From Utricularia gibba (taxonomy: Eukaryota > Streptophyta > Magnoliopsida > Lamiales > Lentibulariaceae), in the NCBI GenBank assembly GCA_002189035.1, contig NEEC01000015.1, forward strand, positions 1,240,001-1,304,000: 64,000 bases of DNA, in the 5' to 3' direction. The position numbers were made by a program, and so were the translations under genes. Shown here one piece after another: positions 11,793 through 22,584 of the stretch. Within the stretch, counting starts at the first letter, position 1; every line of letters starts with the position of its first letter. Under the pieces are notes generated by a model, which did no database searches, was not told the DNA's origin, and worked only from the letters and a program-made list of their open reading frames with translations.

Positions 11793-14094
11793 TCAGACTC
11801 CGGCTGCGCCGACACCGAGCGCGGCTCGCCCATGCGGCTCCACCTTGCGACTCGCGTTTTTCCAGAAGCACAGGTCTGGCATCAGCTTAGCCGCGGCTGT
11901 TCTCATCGGCTCCGACTTGCACCTCGTCAGAACAAACCCTTCGTACCCGGTACCGTTCACCAGTTTCTGTTCGATGATGGATGCCATCGACGCCGCCGGC
12001 AGCGAGCAGGATGAACGTGCTGGCTGTTGGGGCCGGTGGGCGTCGCTCCTCTCAGGCAAGGGAGGGAGGATCTGGGAATTTGGTTTGGGCTTGGAGTCGA
12101 TGCTGGGCCTTCTCTTGACTGGCTCGCCGCCGTCTTTGGATGTCTTGGGTTGTTTCCGAGGTCGCTCCGGCAGCCACCGTATGAAATCTGTGCTGCAAAC
12201 CCATGTCTCCTTTGAAATCTCCATCGAGAGCTTCGGCTCGCACATCATCAACAGCAGGCATTCCGGTAAACGCGTGGCTTCTTTTCCCAGATCCGCGTTT
12301 ACATCTGCAAATTCTTGATTTTGAGGGTCGGGATCTCTGAGACTGTTACCTGATTGATGATTCTCGTCTTCCTTAACCTCGACGACATTCATCTCCTGCG
12401 CCTCCATTTCTGTCTGGGATTCTACGGCCTGTTGCCCCTCTTCTCCGATGGCATCCTGCAATTCACTCCGTTCCTGAGGATGCGCTTCTTCTTCTTCACT
12501 CCTGTCGATTACCCCTTCATCTGATTCGACTGCAGGCGATGAAACAGCCGTTGATGGATCATCTTCTGCTAGTACTTCGCCTTCAACGGGCGAATCTTCA
12601 CGATGGGCTGTGTTTTCTTGCTCCAGAAGTGCTTCGAATGAGGAAATATTAGACTCCACATCTTCATCTTTCTCAGCTTCTAAGAATGATTCCTCCTCAT
12701 TCCACTCAATTTGTTGCACCAACTCTTCATCCTCTTGAGCATTTTTTTCTGATTCCTCTTGCAATCCCTCCTCAGCAGTGCTTGCAGTGCATTCATCCTG
12801 AGAAGTTTCTGCTAGTTGCTCCTGGACAAGATCTTCATCAGCTGCTGCAAGTTCCTGTGGAAATTCCTCTTGGACCGTCTTCTCTTGAGTACTTGCTAGT
12901 GTTTCCTGTTGGACCCCCTCCTCCGTAGTGTTTGCTACCACTTCTTCAATCTCTTGGACCTTCATGTCCAAGTGGGCCTTCTCTGTTTCTTCTCCACATT
13001 CTTCTGAAACAGTGGTAGCTTCATTGCCATATGTACACTGCATTGTAACCTCTTGTTCCTCGTAGTTTGCGTCCTCCTCCTCAATGTCTACGAATCTGGG
13101 CGCCTCTGAATTGAAGCGATGCATAAGAGAAGCCATTTTCATGGGATCAGATCTGCATCTCATGAGCAAAAGAGCATTCTTTGGTGGAACGCAGATGCCC
13201 ATTGTTGCATCTTCTTCTTCTTGGCGCTGCCCTTTCACTTCGATTTTGTCATCCTTGACTTCAATATCCTCAAACACGTGCCTTCTCGAGCTTCTCAACG
13301 ACGCCGGCTCCGGCTCCGGCTCTTCTCCGCGGCTGTCGACTACAAGCTCAATATCCCTCCGCCTCCCACCTTCGCTGTTGTTTACCGGAACCAACCACCG
13401 TCCGAGGGCGGAGCCCCCGCAACCGCTTTCGTTCTGGTTAGATCCGGTTCGCCGCTGAGCCTTTTGTCGTTCACACGTTGAAAAGCAAGAATTTTTACAG
13501 GGGAAAAAGCAAGTGATGTCGTCGCCGAATCCCCTAAAAGTCTCGCAAATTGAAACCGGAAGATGGACCCATCTCTGATTCCGGTGAGGTGAGCATTCCG
13601 CCGCCGAACAACCGAAACCCCTCTGCGTCTGAAATGAACCGGCGTCTTCTCCCCTGCGGTACTCCCTTGCTCCACTTTTCGAAAACTAACATCCGCACTC
13701 CGCCTCCTTGAAAGGCTCCGTGTTTGCTTCTTCCCCTTCTTCTTCGTCTTCACTCTCACCTGCCCAATACACGTGACCTTCGGAGAAGACGGCTCAGGAT
13801 TCTCAAACGAACACCCCTTTTCCTCCCCGTCGCAGAGTAAAAAGGCGACCTTTTCATACTACCGTTGGTGCGGAGGCGCCGGCTGAGGGACGGCGTGAGA
13901 GTCACCGGCGCTGACACCTCGCGCGCTGTACGGCCCGGACTGAGAATCGATTTTGAGAGTTTCATGGAAGAAGAAGACGAAGAGAGACGAGATGGGAAGC
14001 AAATGAAAAGCTCGCTAGTAGGCGCAGCAGGGGCGCTGGTGGTGCTACTGCTCCCAATGCTCGTGGTGCGAAAATGTGGCCGCTCCACGTCCAT
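11793..14094 (-). CDS. Acidic plant-specific protein with RC[RK]S-x-P motifs; frame broken twice
   Basis: The intact downstream part runs from about 13650 to 11793. It reads PHRNQRWVHLPVSICETF, a Cys-rich FFPCKNSC stretch, GRRRDIELVV, ALLLMRCRSDPMKMASL, a long Glu-rich region (about 250 residues), a second LLMMCEPKLSMEI repeat, and the C-terminal LTRCKSEPMRTAAKLMP-like and LGVGAAGV motifs. Upstream, ELFICFPSR and RRLRTNGSMKRSP lie in one frame (14094 to about 13818), and FENPEPSSPKVTCIGQVRVK in another (about 13812 to 13660). Adding one base at each of two GGGG runs (13814-13817 and 13651-13654 on the plus strand) would merge all three frames into a single intronless protein of about 767 aa. 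That matches a plant family I know only as uncharacterised. Either the allele is a pseudogene or the sequence lacks two bases. If only the intact part is used, translation could begin at 13394. No function is known. Confidence 0.7.
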
Positions 14095-16768
14095 ATCACC
14101 CACCTGGATGTGATTTCTTGTTTCACCGGTGGTGAAATTTCAGGGTACCAAGTTGATGACGAAGAAGATGAGAGGAAAATGAGTAAAGGGTGAAGCTTTT
14201 CTGCTTCTTCTAACCTACAGTGCCTCAGAAGGAGTCGCGTGGGAGCAGCCTGGAGTTTAACAAGAGATGGACAAAAAAAAAAAAGTGGTCCTCTGATCCA
14301 CAGGCCCACACTCCCACACATGTCATGAATGGTAAAATGGAGTTAAAAAAAACAGGTAAAAAAATGAGACAATTTTGGTAAAAAAAAAAACTAAAAAATC
14401 ACATTCTTTATTTCCATAAAAATTGTGCTTTTAAAATCACATGTCATAATAATTAATTATATTAACAAATTGAACATATGATTTTAAAATAAATTATATT
14501 TTTATTTAATATCAATTCCAAAAAATGTTACAATTTTTGAAAATTAAATATTAACATTTTTTACAAAACAATACTTTTAATATTAGAATTAGTACTAAAA
14601 ACAATCATCACAATAATATCGAATTAAGTGATTTTTTTTAAAAATATGGAGGAAAAAAAGATTAATACAGTCTTTGGTAATCATTTCGCATGGCCCACTC
14701 TTTGACCGCATGGCAGGAGCCTTCATTAAATTGCACAATTAATTAATTTCTGAAAAATAAAAGGTTAATTAATTTAGAGCTGTGCTTGTTGTTACAATTC
14801 ATATCAAATACTAATAAATTAAATTTAAAATAAAAATATTGATGAGGCATTTATCCCCATGTTGTTAAAATAATATAATTAATATTAAAAGCTAGTGACA
14901 TTGACCGGGAACAAGAAAAGGGCTCAAAAAGCCAACAATGAATAGCACCCGGGGGACGGGTCCCGGGCATCGGGATTGTGATGTGTTTGGATCGGGTTGT
15001 TATGCCAAGTGGGCCTCTCGTTGAATGGACTCTCCCACGTTCACTTTGTTCCATTTCTTCTTTGAAATAACTACACATATTTTGAATCGTGAATTATCCA
15101 TTTTAAAATAAAGAAAAATGAATTATCACGATTCAGTTATATATTTTTTATTATTTTTGAAGAAAATGTATTAAAACTCTTTAAAAAAAACAAATGATTT
15201 CAATTACGATTTAAATCGCGATTGAACGCTTAAAACCGCAAATTATTTGTGAAAACAATTTATGATTTCTTTTACATTTTCAAACAAGGCAAGTAAAATG
15301 TATTTTAGTAATAAGTTATTAGTATGTCTAAGTATAACGTAATTATGTATATATATATTCAATTGTATATAACGTTTAATATTGTAGAATAGAAATCTAA
15401 ATATATAAATAGTATAGATATAATTAACATTTTCTTTCATTTCTATTTATATACACTAATTACATACTCAAAAAATAAGTATTTAAGTGATATAGTTATA
15501 CAAAATTGATATATATATATATATATATGTTAATTAATCAAACAGTTTACATGTAAATTTGAATATAAATATTTTATAATATACTATTAAACATACTTTA
15601 ATCATGTGTTGCTTATGATAGTTTAATTAATAATTTATTTAAATTATTCGTATTTACATAAATGTATATTATTTAAATAGGGGAGTAATTTACGGAGGAA
15701 AGTGTAGTGCTCCACAACGCTCCACGGGCTTTCACGTGCACCCCATATCACCAAATCTCAGAAAAAAAGAAAGAAATAGGACAAGATAAGATATTCCCGC
15801 CTTTCTCGCGCAGACAAAGATGCCTCTTCAGTCTTCTTTTCTTTTTATGTAATAATTGAAAATATTATTACACGCCGGTTTAACCGGCCGGTCCGATCGC
15901 GGTCTATACACAAGGAATGAGCATGTGAATGTGATGCGGCCCCTCCGGCTGAACTGGGCACCACTCTGGCGCCCATGTATTGATGGGCGTCAGACGTGGT
16001 GCCCAAAACGGTGGCCACGATACTCTCGGGATGATCTGATTTGGGGGTGCCTTGATATAATTCAATACTTCTGGTGTGTTTCTGTTAAGATGAAAATTTT
16101 AGGGGCAGAAAGTGTATTTATAAGGTATTTGGGAGCAAATTATAAAATGAAAAAATGTGGGGGCGTAGTTTGATTTGAGGGGAAAAGGTGGGCCATGAGA
16201 AGAATAGAAAGCGCGTTGGGGTGACGTCGCCATTTCTATATAAAAGAGGTTTGAATATGAGCCGTTGGATTAGTGACGTGGGCGAATCTAACAGAATGTG
16301 GAAGAAAATTTACCACTGTAATAAAACCAGCCACGCGTTCTAGTGTAATAAAATCTGAAGCGAGCAACATGAGGAGTGTGAGTGAGTTTTTTATGGATGG
16401 AAAAACGAGAATTTAGGCGACGAATTGGAATCAGAAGGAAATGGCAAGCCGATGCAATAGGATGGTTTAGATTCCCCATTCATTTTTCTGTATCTTCGTT
16501 GATGGGTTGGTTCTTTTTACGTGTGCTTGTTGGCGTGTGAATCGAGCTGCTGACTGTCGTTTTGTAATTTATTAGGTCAATATTCTTGGTTCTTTTGGAA
16601 ACCTGGGGCATTTCCAGCGAAGTTAGATTTGCTGTTTTCAGAAGAAGAATATGTGTGTATGGTGAGGATTTGGGGTATTACTTCCCTTAATGTAATTGCT
16701 TGTTGCCCTGTACTTCAGATCTTGTAATTTACAAGGTTTTTTTGGAATGCTAACGATGTGTTTGTAGA
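14095..16768. other. AT-rich intergenic region and SPEAR gene leader
   Basis: 14340-15700 is strongly AT-rich, with a short (AT)n run near 15510-15528. 15700-16230 is more balanced and probably promoter. 16245-16768 looks like the untranslated leader of the SPEAR gene; an AG acceptor (TTTGTAG, ending 16767) sits directly before its start codon, suggesting an intron in the leader. No coding frame with known motifs. Confidence 0.55.
16237..16244 (+). promoter_or_regulatory. Putative TATA box of the SPEAR gene
   Basis: TATATAAA lies about 525 bases before the start codon, just downstream of a TGACGTCG (bZIP-type) word at about 16221. The distance fits a transcript with a leader intron. Confidence 0.45.
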
Positions 16769-18091
16769 ATGGCCCGTGAGGAGCGGATTCTGAGTAACAA
16801 TGGCAGTGCCGCTGTTTCCGGTGGGTTTGGTGCTTTGAGATCACGAAGCTCTAAGCAGAAAAAAGCGCCTCAGAGGGGATTGGGGGTCGCTCAGCTGGAG
16901 AAGATCATAGTGGAGGAGCGATGGAAAATGGAGGCTTTGCAATCTGCAAATGCTTTTGCTGATAATTATGCCCCTGATCCTGCCGAAAGTTTAACTCTTC
17001 GATCCCCAAATGTGTCTCCTTTGTCACCATCATCGACGAATTTGTGCATACCTCAGGTCCATGTTATGAATCACGAAACCAGCCTGCAATCGCCTGCCAG
17101 TGGCGATCGGCATGGACTATGGCATTCGCAAGTGAATTTTAAAAGTGTGCCTGAGAGATCAGGCCATTTTCAGAGGTGTTCTTCGATGGTTGGTGAAGTA
17201 GCTTACGAACATGTATTGTTTATGAATAGATCTGTACGGTCATGATGGTATATTTGCAGGTGAATGTAGCAGCAGCTCCTGTGATCTCACCATCACCAGT
17301 AATCTGCTTCAAGTTAGAGCCCCCTTCAAACCAAATCCTTCATGGAAACTTGACAGTACAAGATACTAAGGTTTGACAGTCTTTTAAGAGGGTTGTTTCA
17401 TCAAAAAAAAAAAAAAAAAAAAAAAAGCTTTTAGGTACTTTACCTCATTGGCTTCATGATGAACTTGTTATTTTACGAATGTCTCATACAGACAAATTTT
17501 TCTCTTTTTATCCTTAACGAGAACAGATGGCTAGCATGAAAAAGAGGTCCTTTTCCTGTTTACATGGGAGCTGTGTAGACGCCAGCAAGTATCCGAATGC
17601 AAGTAAATCGAGATTGGATGAATCTTTACCGTCATGTAGCGGCACAAGGCGGTTGATACTTAAACAAGGGAGGACTTTCACCAGGTGCGTTGCGTTCTAC
17701 ATGCCAATGTCATACTCTGTTTCCTCAGAAGAATCTCATAAGTGCTTCCTTCAGTAATGGTCCAGGGCTAAATGGCGATTTTCTCACGCTTGCTCCTCCA
17801 GAAGCTGCTTTTCCTGATCCAGACTCTACCCAGAAGAAGCCTTTGGCGATGAATGCTGATATTACGCACTTGAAATCCTTGCCATGCCAGGTGCAGCCAG
17901 CAACGACTTCGAACTAAATTGATCATATGAATATGTAACTAACTTGTGTTTGATAATTATAGGAAAATCCCGAGAGCAGGAAGGAAGTGCCTCTCGGGTT
18001 CTTCCCAATCAGCCCTGGAGCCAGCCCGTCTAGCAACAGCATCGACAACGGCGAAAATGGTGAATCGATCGACCTCAATCTCACGCTTTAG
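16769..18091 (+). CDS. SPL/SPEAR (TIE-like) EAR-motif transcriptional repressor
   Basis: Five exons: 16769..17197, 17260..17370, 17527..17684, 17755..17890 and 17963..18091, giving 320 aa with all phases consistent. The SPEAR helix is at about residues 32-52: KKAPQRGLGVAQLEKI followed by VEERWK. The protein ends with the EAR motif IDLNLTL just before the stop. SPEAR proteins (SPOROCYTELESS/NOZZLE and TIE1-4) link TCP factors to TOPLESS co-repressors through this C-terminal motif, controlling leaf shape and sporogenesis. EERWK after the helix resembles SPL-type rather than short TIE-type members. Odd: intron 1 would be only 62 nt and intron 3 is 70 nt. Reading on past the exon 1 donor stops early, so the EAR end depends on splicing. 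Middle residues are Ser/Pro-rich with no domain seen. Confidence 0.85.
17403..17426. repeat. Poly(A) tract in SPEAR intron 2
   Basis: Run of 24 A on the coding strand inside intron 17371..17526; length in the assembly may be unreliable. Confidence 0.9.
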
Positions 18092-18238
18092 AATCCTTCT
18101 CTGTTCATGCATTTTTCTAAGGTCGTGTGCTTGGCTTGTGATGATGATGAAACAATTCATTTTTCCAGACTTGGATCTTGTTTATTGTAGTTACGTTCTC
18201 GTAAACTGAGCTTAGTAAAACAGTAATAGTACTGCTAT

Positions 18239-18628
18239 TTAAAAGAACAAAAGGGTTGAAGTAAAGAGCACTACACCGGTGAGGTGCCGCTGCCACTGCC
18301 ACGTAGTTTGAACCGCCGCTGCGTAAGGATAATAAAAAGGGGTCGTGGGAGGAGGGTAATATTGACGGCCTCCCCCTCCGCCGTAGCTACAGCAGGCGGG
18401 CTGAGTTCCCGGAGGGCAGTTCAGTTGGCCGGCGAAAGGAACTGGTGGTGGCGGTGGCGGATACTGCGGAAGTGGGCAGTTATCACTACACAGTGGAGGA
18501 GGAGGTGGAGGAGGAGGAGGGGTTCCGGCGACAGAGTCCCAATTTTCTGCAGTGCTGAGTGCTTTAGCCGCAGTGAATAAAAGAAGGGTGGCTGAGAAGG
18601 AAAACCAGAAGCTTGAAGAGGACCACAT
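18239..18628 (-). CDS. Secreted proline-rich (extensin-like) protein
   Basis: Single-exon frame of 129 aa from the ATG at 18628. The N-terminus has a signal peptide (about residues 5-22, SFWFSFSATLLLFTAAKALS). The mature part has a run of nine prolines (residues 37-45), a C-x3-C pair, YPPPPPPVP, CPPGTQPACCSYGGGGG and YYPPPTTPFYYPY. The C-terminus is hydrophobic (GVVLFTSTLLFF), as in GPI-anchored wall proteins. This pattern fits small leucine-rich-extensin-like or hybrid proline-rich proteins of the cell wall; precise family unsure. It converges tail-to-tail with the SPEAR gene, their coding ends being 147 bases apart. A longer frame opens upstream but only from non-ATG codons. Confidence 0.7.
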   Translation of the reverse strand: MWSSSSFWFSFSATLLLFTAAKALSTAENWDSVAGTPPPPPPPPPLCSDNCPLPQYPPPPPPVPFAGQLNCPPGTQPACCSYGGGGGRQYYPPPTTPFYYPYAAAVQTTWQWQRHLTGVVLFTSTLLFF

Positions 18629-18830
18629 GGTTACACTTGCGGCAGAGTTGATCAAAATCTGTCAACCGGCGGTATATTAAGGAACAAATGCGGTATACCT
18701 CACTTTTCATCTTAGCCTATACACTCGACACATTTCATTCTGCCGTGGCCTTTTAGCGGTTGCTTCCATCCTCTAGTTTTTACAACAAAAAGTAGAATTA
18801 AAAAAATGGGGCAGCACCCTATTTATCATT

Positions 18831-18960
18831 TCATGACAGGACTCTATCATCAGGATCTGCGAGTTGATGATCACGATACACCAGCTGTCGTCCTACGCTT
18901 AGCAGATTGTATGAGGCTTCTGGAACAAAGTAGACATTTTCTGATGGTGAGTGATCTTCC
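18831..18960 (-). other. Unassigned exon-like stretch (possible terminal exon)
   Basis: On the minus strand, an acceptor-like CTGAAACAG precedes 42 codons ending in a stop at 18831. The peptide includes ENVYFVPEASYNLLSVG and DPDDRVLS and looks protein-like. I cannot tie it to a family. On the plus strand the same DNA is also open from an ATG at 18806 up to a perfect GTGAGT donor, so strand and reality are uncertain. It lies between the proline-rich gene and the 3' end of the TTL gene. Confidence 0.25.
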
Positions 18961-19603
18961 CTGTTTCAGCAGGTAACACAATATCTATGTAACCGTAATC
19001 TATGAAAAATTTCCATGTGCTATCTCAATTTTTTTGCTGTCTGTGTAGCTTTGTAGTAGAGATGAAGAGGGGGCCGTCTTTCCTTATGTGGTTACTTCAC
19101 CACTGCCAAAGAGCCAACTGCCGCTCAACTGTTCTTGTAAAGCTTCACACCATCACTTTTTATGAGGTGGGCTGAATGATACAAGGAAAAGGTGCGGTTT
19201 CATTCAGTCATTGAACAATTCGATTGATAGGGTATTTTTATATGCTCTTAAACCCGTTTAACAAGGCTACAGATGCCACTAGCACAGAGAATGATTAGGC
19301 ACCACAGCCTGAAGAATCAGATTCGTTGTTAGAAATGCTCTGTAGTATTATTAGAATGAGCTAAAAATTATAACGATCTTCTCCAAAGTGAAATCCATTC
19401 CATGCCAAAGAACACAAAAAATCAAACTTGTGCTGTTGTCGAGTATGGTAGCCAGCCAAGTGCTGTATATCTTCATGCATGTACAAAGGGGTATGCAGTT
19501 GATACCCTTATGATTCTATATGTCTTGATTTGTTATTAATAAAATGGAGCATGAGGTGGGTTGAGTATTTCTGTATGGGTTCTGTTGGCAATTTTCTGAG
19601 TAT

Positions 19604-21959
19604 CTAAATGCAGCAATCACTCACAGATGACTCCAGCATCTCTTGGCTGGGGCACAGCAGTTCCTTTACTCTCCTTCCCTGTCTGTATATTATGAATGTT
19701 GGTACTACTCTTACATTCTCAGCTCTAGCTATTTCCAAAGCACCATCAATGTCCACCTTCATCAACATACAATCAATTACCCCTCAAAGACAATCTTGTC
19801 TTCCTGCAAGATGCTTTGGGAAGGACAGATTGCTTACCTCCATGAAGTTAAGAGATGGGTAGTTGGTGCGTAAAGTGTTGAAAAAGGGAGACATTTGCTC
19901 GCATTCTACGTTGGAGGGCGTTCTGAAATGGATCACAGAAACACCTGCATACACAACCAGCTCCTAGTATCATCCATGGCGACAAAAGAATGAAAACCGA
20001 TGCATCAAATGCCTACCAGAGGAGCAAATTGCTGCTTTGAACTGCTCAAGATACGTTACAGACACCAGTCCCTGTAATTTGAGCTTCTGTACATCTTCCC
20101 CTGTTTCGGATTTCTCCAATTGCTCATGTGCTTCATAAAGTGATGCGGCAATCTCATTGTCACATGGAAAATCTCTTGCCAAGACCTCGTAGTCATTCAC
20201 AGCATCCCTCCAACGTCTCATCTACGCAGAATGAATGATACTGACTTCAAGTTTGCATAACACATGTCGCGGATAACAGATCAATGTACCTGGAAGTATG
20301 CCGCAGCTCTGCGAAGCAAAGCCTTTGTGTATCCGGGATTGATGCGAAGCGCTTGGTTGCAATCTTCGATCGCCGTTTCCCATTTTCGGAGCTTATACCA
20401 GCAAGCTGCTCTGTTGCAGTAAAGAACAGAGTTCGTGGGATTGACACGGAGGCCTTCACTGTAGGCTGTACATGCCTCTGTTAGCCTATCCGACTTGAAC
20501 AGACTGTTGCCACGAGAACGTGCGCGAGCCACCAGCTTCACATTTTTGAGGGAAGTTGAGATTTCAGCACTGCGAGGATCCCTTTGTGCAGCTTCCTCTA
20601 CATTCTTAACTGCATCATCAAACCTGCGTATGTTGGTCATATTCGTAATGTGGTCTGAAGGGAAAGCAGCATGGCATGGGATGTGTTGGTGACTCACTTT
20701 CCCTTGCCCAGTTCAATCTGGCTTCTTACTAAGAAGGTGTAAGCATCTGAATGCATTCCGAATATCGTTGAGCTTGCCGGCGACGGAGGGGCATCGATTT
20801 TCAACAGCATTGAGACGGCATCGTCTAGTTCAAAAAGCTTGAACTTGGCTTCTGCTCTACACGCAAAAAACTGGAAATGGACATAACTTTTGTATGGCAA
20901 TTGGTTTTAAATCATCACCTTTCACTGTTTGATTCAACTTTGTAGTGCAGCCGGAAGTCATAAAACTGTTCAAAGTAAGCTGCAAAAGAGCAAGCATTGC
21001 GTACCTGAGGTGAAGCATCTGCTCCGGCGGCAGCTGCGGCATCCATTTCTCTCAGTACCTTTCTCCAATCACCAAGCCTACGTGCACCACTACACTCACT
21101 CAGATGCTGTTTCAGACGGTTCAATGTATCCAAATCTTTCGTATTCGGGTTATGTACACCGAAGCAAATGTGCCTCCTCGCGTTCTCAAGCTGCCCCAGT
21201 CTGCAGCTCCTGAAATCATTACATGAAACAGAAACTTTTCAACAAACAGAAGCAGCTAGCTCACCTAAGAAGCAGAGACCCGAGTCTATGATGAGCTCTA
21301 ACATATTCCTGATCCAAGGCGATGGCGTTTTCACATTCCTGGGCAGCTTCAGAAACTCTGTTTATACATATTAAAGCTGCAGACCGGTTGAAACGCAAGG
21401 TGGGATCACTTGGAGACAAAGCAATGGCCTTATCATAAAACTTCAAAGCTTCAGCAAAATAACCCTTTGTGTAATATTGATTCCCCTGTTTCCTGAACTC
21501 CTCTGCATCTCTCTCCCGGAGTACATCACCAGCTCTTGGTCCAAGTTCTAGACTGGGTTTCTGTGAAAAATTACGCGGAACTATTGAACCATCCCCGTAG
21601 GATGAGGTACCAGATAGCAGAACACCAGGCCTCGATGGCTGATTCATGATCGCGGATTCAGGAATCCGCCCCGACGGGATAATGTTGCCGAACGTTGGAA
21701 AGTTGATAGAGCGACAATGAAAATTGGCCCCTGCTTTAATAGCTTGCAATCTTCTTGGAAGATCGATATTGGATTCGCCGGAAACTGAGTCACAAGAACT
21801 GGAGCGGCTACTCGTAGTGGTGGAACTGGAAACGAATCCTCCACTGGTTCGAAACTGAAATGGTGAAATGGGTGAACCCGGATTGCTCTTCAGAATGTTC
21901 TTCAACCTATCAGATGAAGAACGTAAATCCGAATCCGGGTTTGGCTTCTCAAAAGACAT
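19604..21959 (-). CDS. TTL: TPR-repeat thioredoxin-like protein (TTL family)
   Basis: Seven exons on the minus strand: 21265..21959, 21005..21200, 20698..20870, 20290..20623, 20017..20221, 19838..19944 and 19604..19756, giving 620 aa with all phases consistent. The first ~150 residues are Ser-rich and disordered. Then come TPR motifs in two groups: about 155-250 (EFRKQGNQYYTKGYFAEALKF type) and about 380-500 (ARARSRGNSLFKSDRLTEA type). The C-terminus, about 540-620, is a thioredoxin-like fold: GVSVIHFRT, MSPFF, then ENVRVVPTFIIY. The usual CxxC is replaced by CEQM, so redox activity is not expected, as known for TTLs. In Arabidopsis TTL1, TTL3 and TTL4 scaffold brassinosteroid signalling and cellulose synthase under stress. 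Start is the ATG at 21959 (MSFEKPN). The gene is divergent from the plastid protein gene at 22585 and may share its promoter. Confidence 0.93.
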
Positions 21960-22445
21960 TTTCACTAAAACACTGAAGGGGTGATGGGAACTTCAGTCTC
22001 CGGAGAGAAGATGAGACTGTATTGCAGAAATGGGTGAAATGTGAATCATGAATCACACATTGCTGCAAAGTTGCATGATCCTCTGAATTCTGGTTCTGAT
22101 CTATCTGATTACAAAGTTATCGCCTTTGTATGAGGAATAATGCATTACAATGACAGTATCTCTAGTTTTTGGTCGTCTTCCCAAAAGAAAGAAGAGGAGC
22201 AGAAGCAACTGACACTGCTTTTTCTGTCATCCCTCCATTACTGCCTGCATCATGCTTTTTTGCCCAAAAATTTACAATCTTTATTGCAGAGGTGAAAAAG
22301 ATTGGATTTTGATGATCGGGAAGAGAGGGATCGTCTATTTCGGTTGAAAATGTCGCTTCAAGATGTGGTTTGCGAAACAGTTGTATTTCCATTACATTTT
22401 TTAATGAAAAAATAGAGTAAAAACCTTTCAATTGCTTACTGGGTC

Positions 22446-22516
22446 GGGCCCATCAAGCATTGGGTATGATCTGGGCCGATGGATGGTAGCCCATATGAGG
22501 AATATGGGCTTTGGGC
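22446..22516. promoter_or_regulatory. Site II (TGGGC) cluster in a divergent promoter
   Basis: At least five TGGGC/GCCCA words occur in 71 bases (GGGCCCA, CTGGGCC, GCCCAT, TGGGCT, TGGGCA). They sit between the divergent TTL (starts 21959, minus) and plastid protein (starts 22585, plus) genes. Such clusters are typical of TCP-regulated housekeeping and organelle genes, which suits the latter. Confidence 0.55.
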
Positions 22517-22584
22517 ATATGAGAATACGGCCTGTGCTTATTACATGGTGTTCGGATTCTATCTGAACGCGGAAATGCAGGGCA

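Noticed and set aside
11574-12318. Plus-strand frames of 146-157 codons
   Set aside because: Antisense to the C-terminal coding part and 3' flank of the acidic protein gene.
17685-17729. SPEAR exon 4 starting at the nearer AG (after TTTCCTCAG)
   Set aside because: Intron would be 45 nt and the junction creates an immediate stop; the AG at 17753-17754 fits length and phase.
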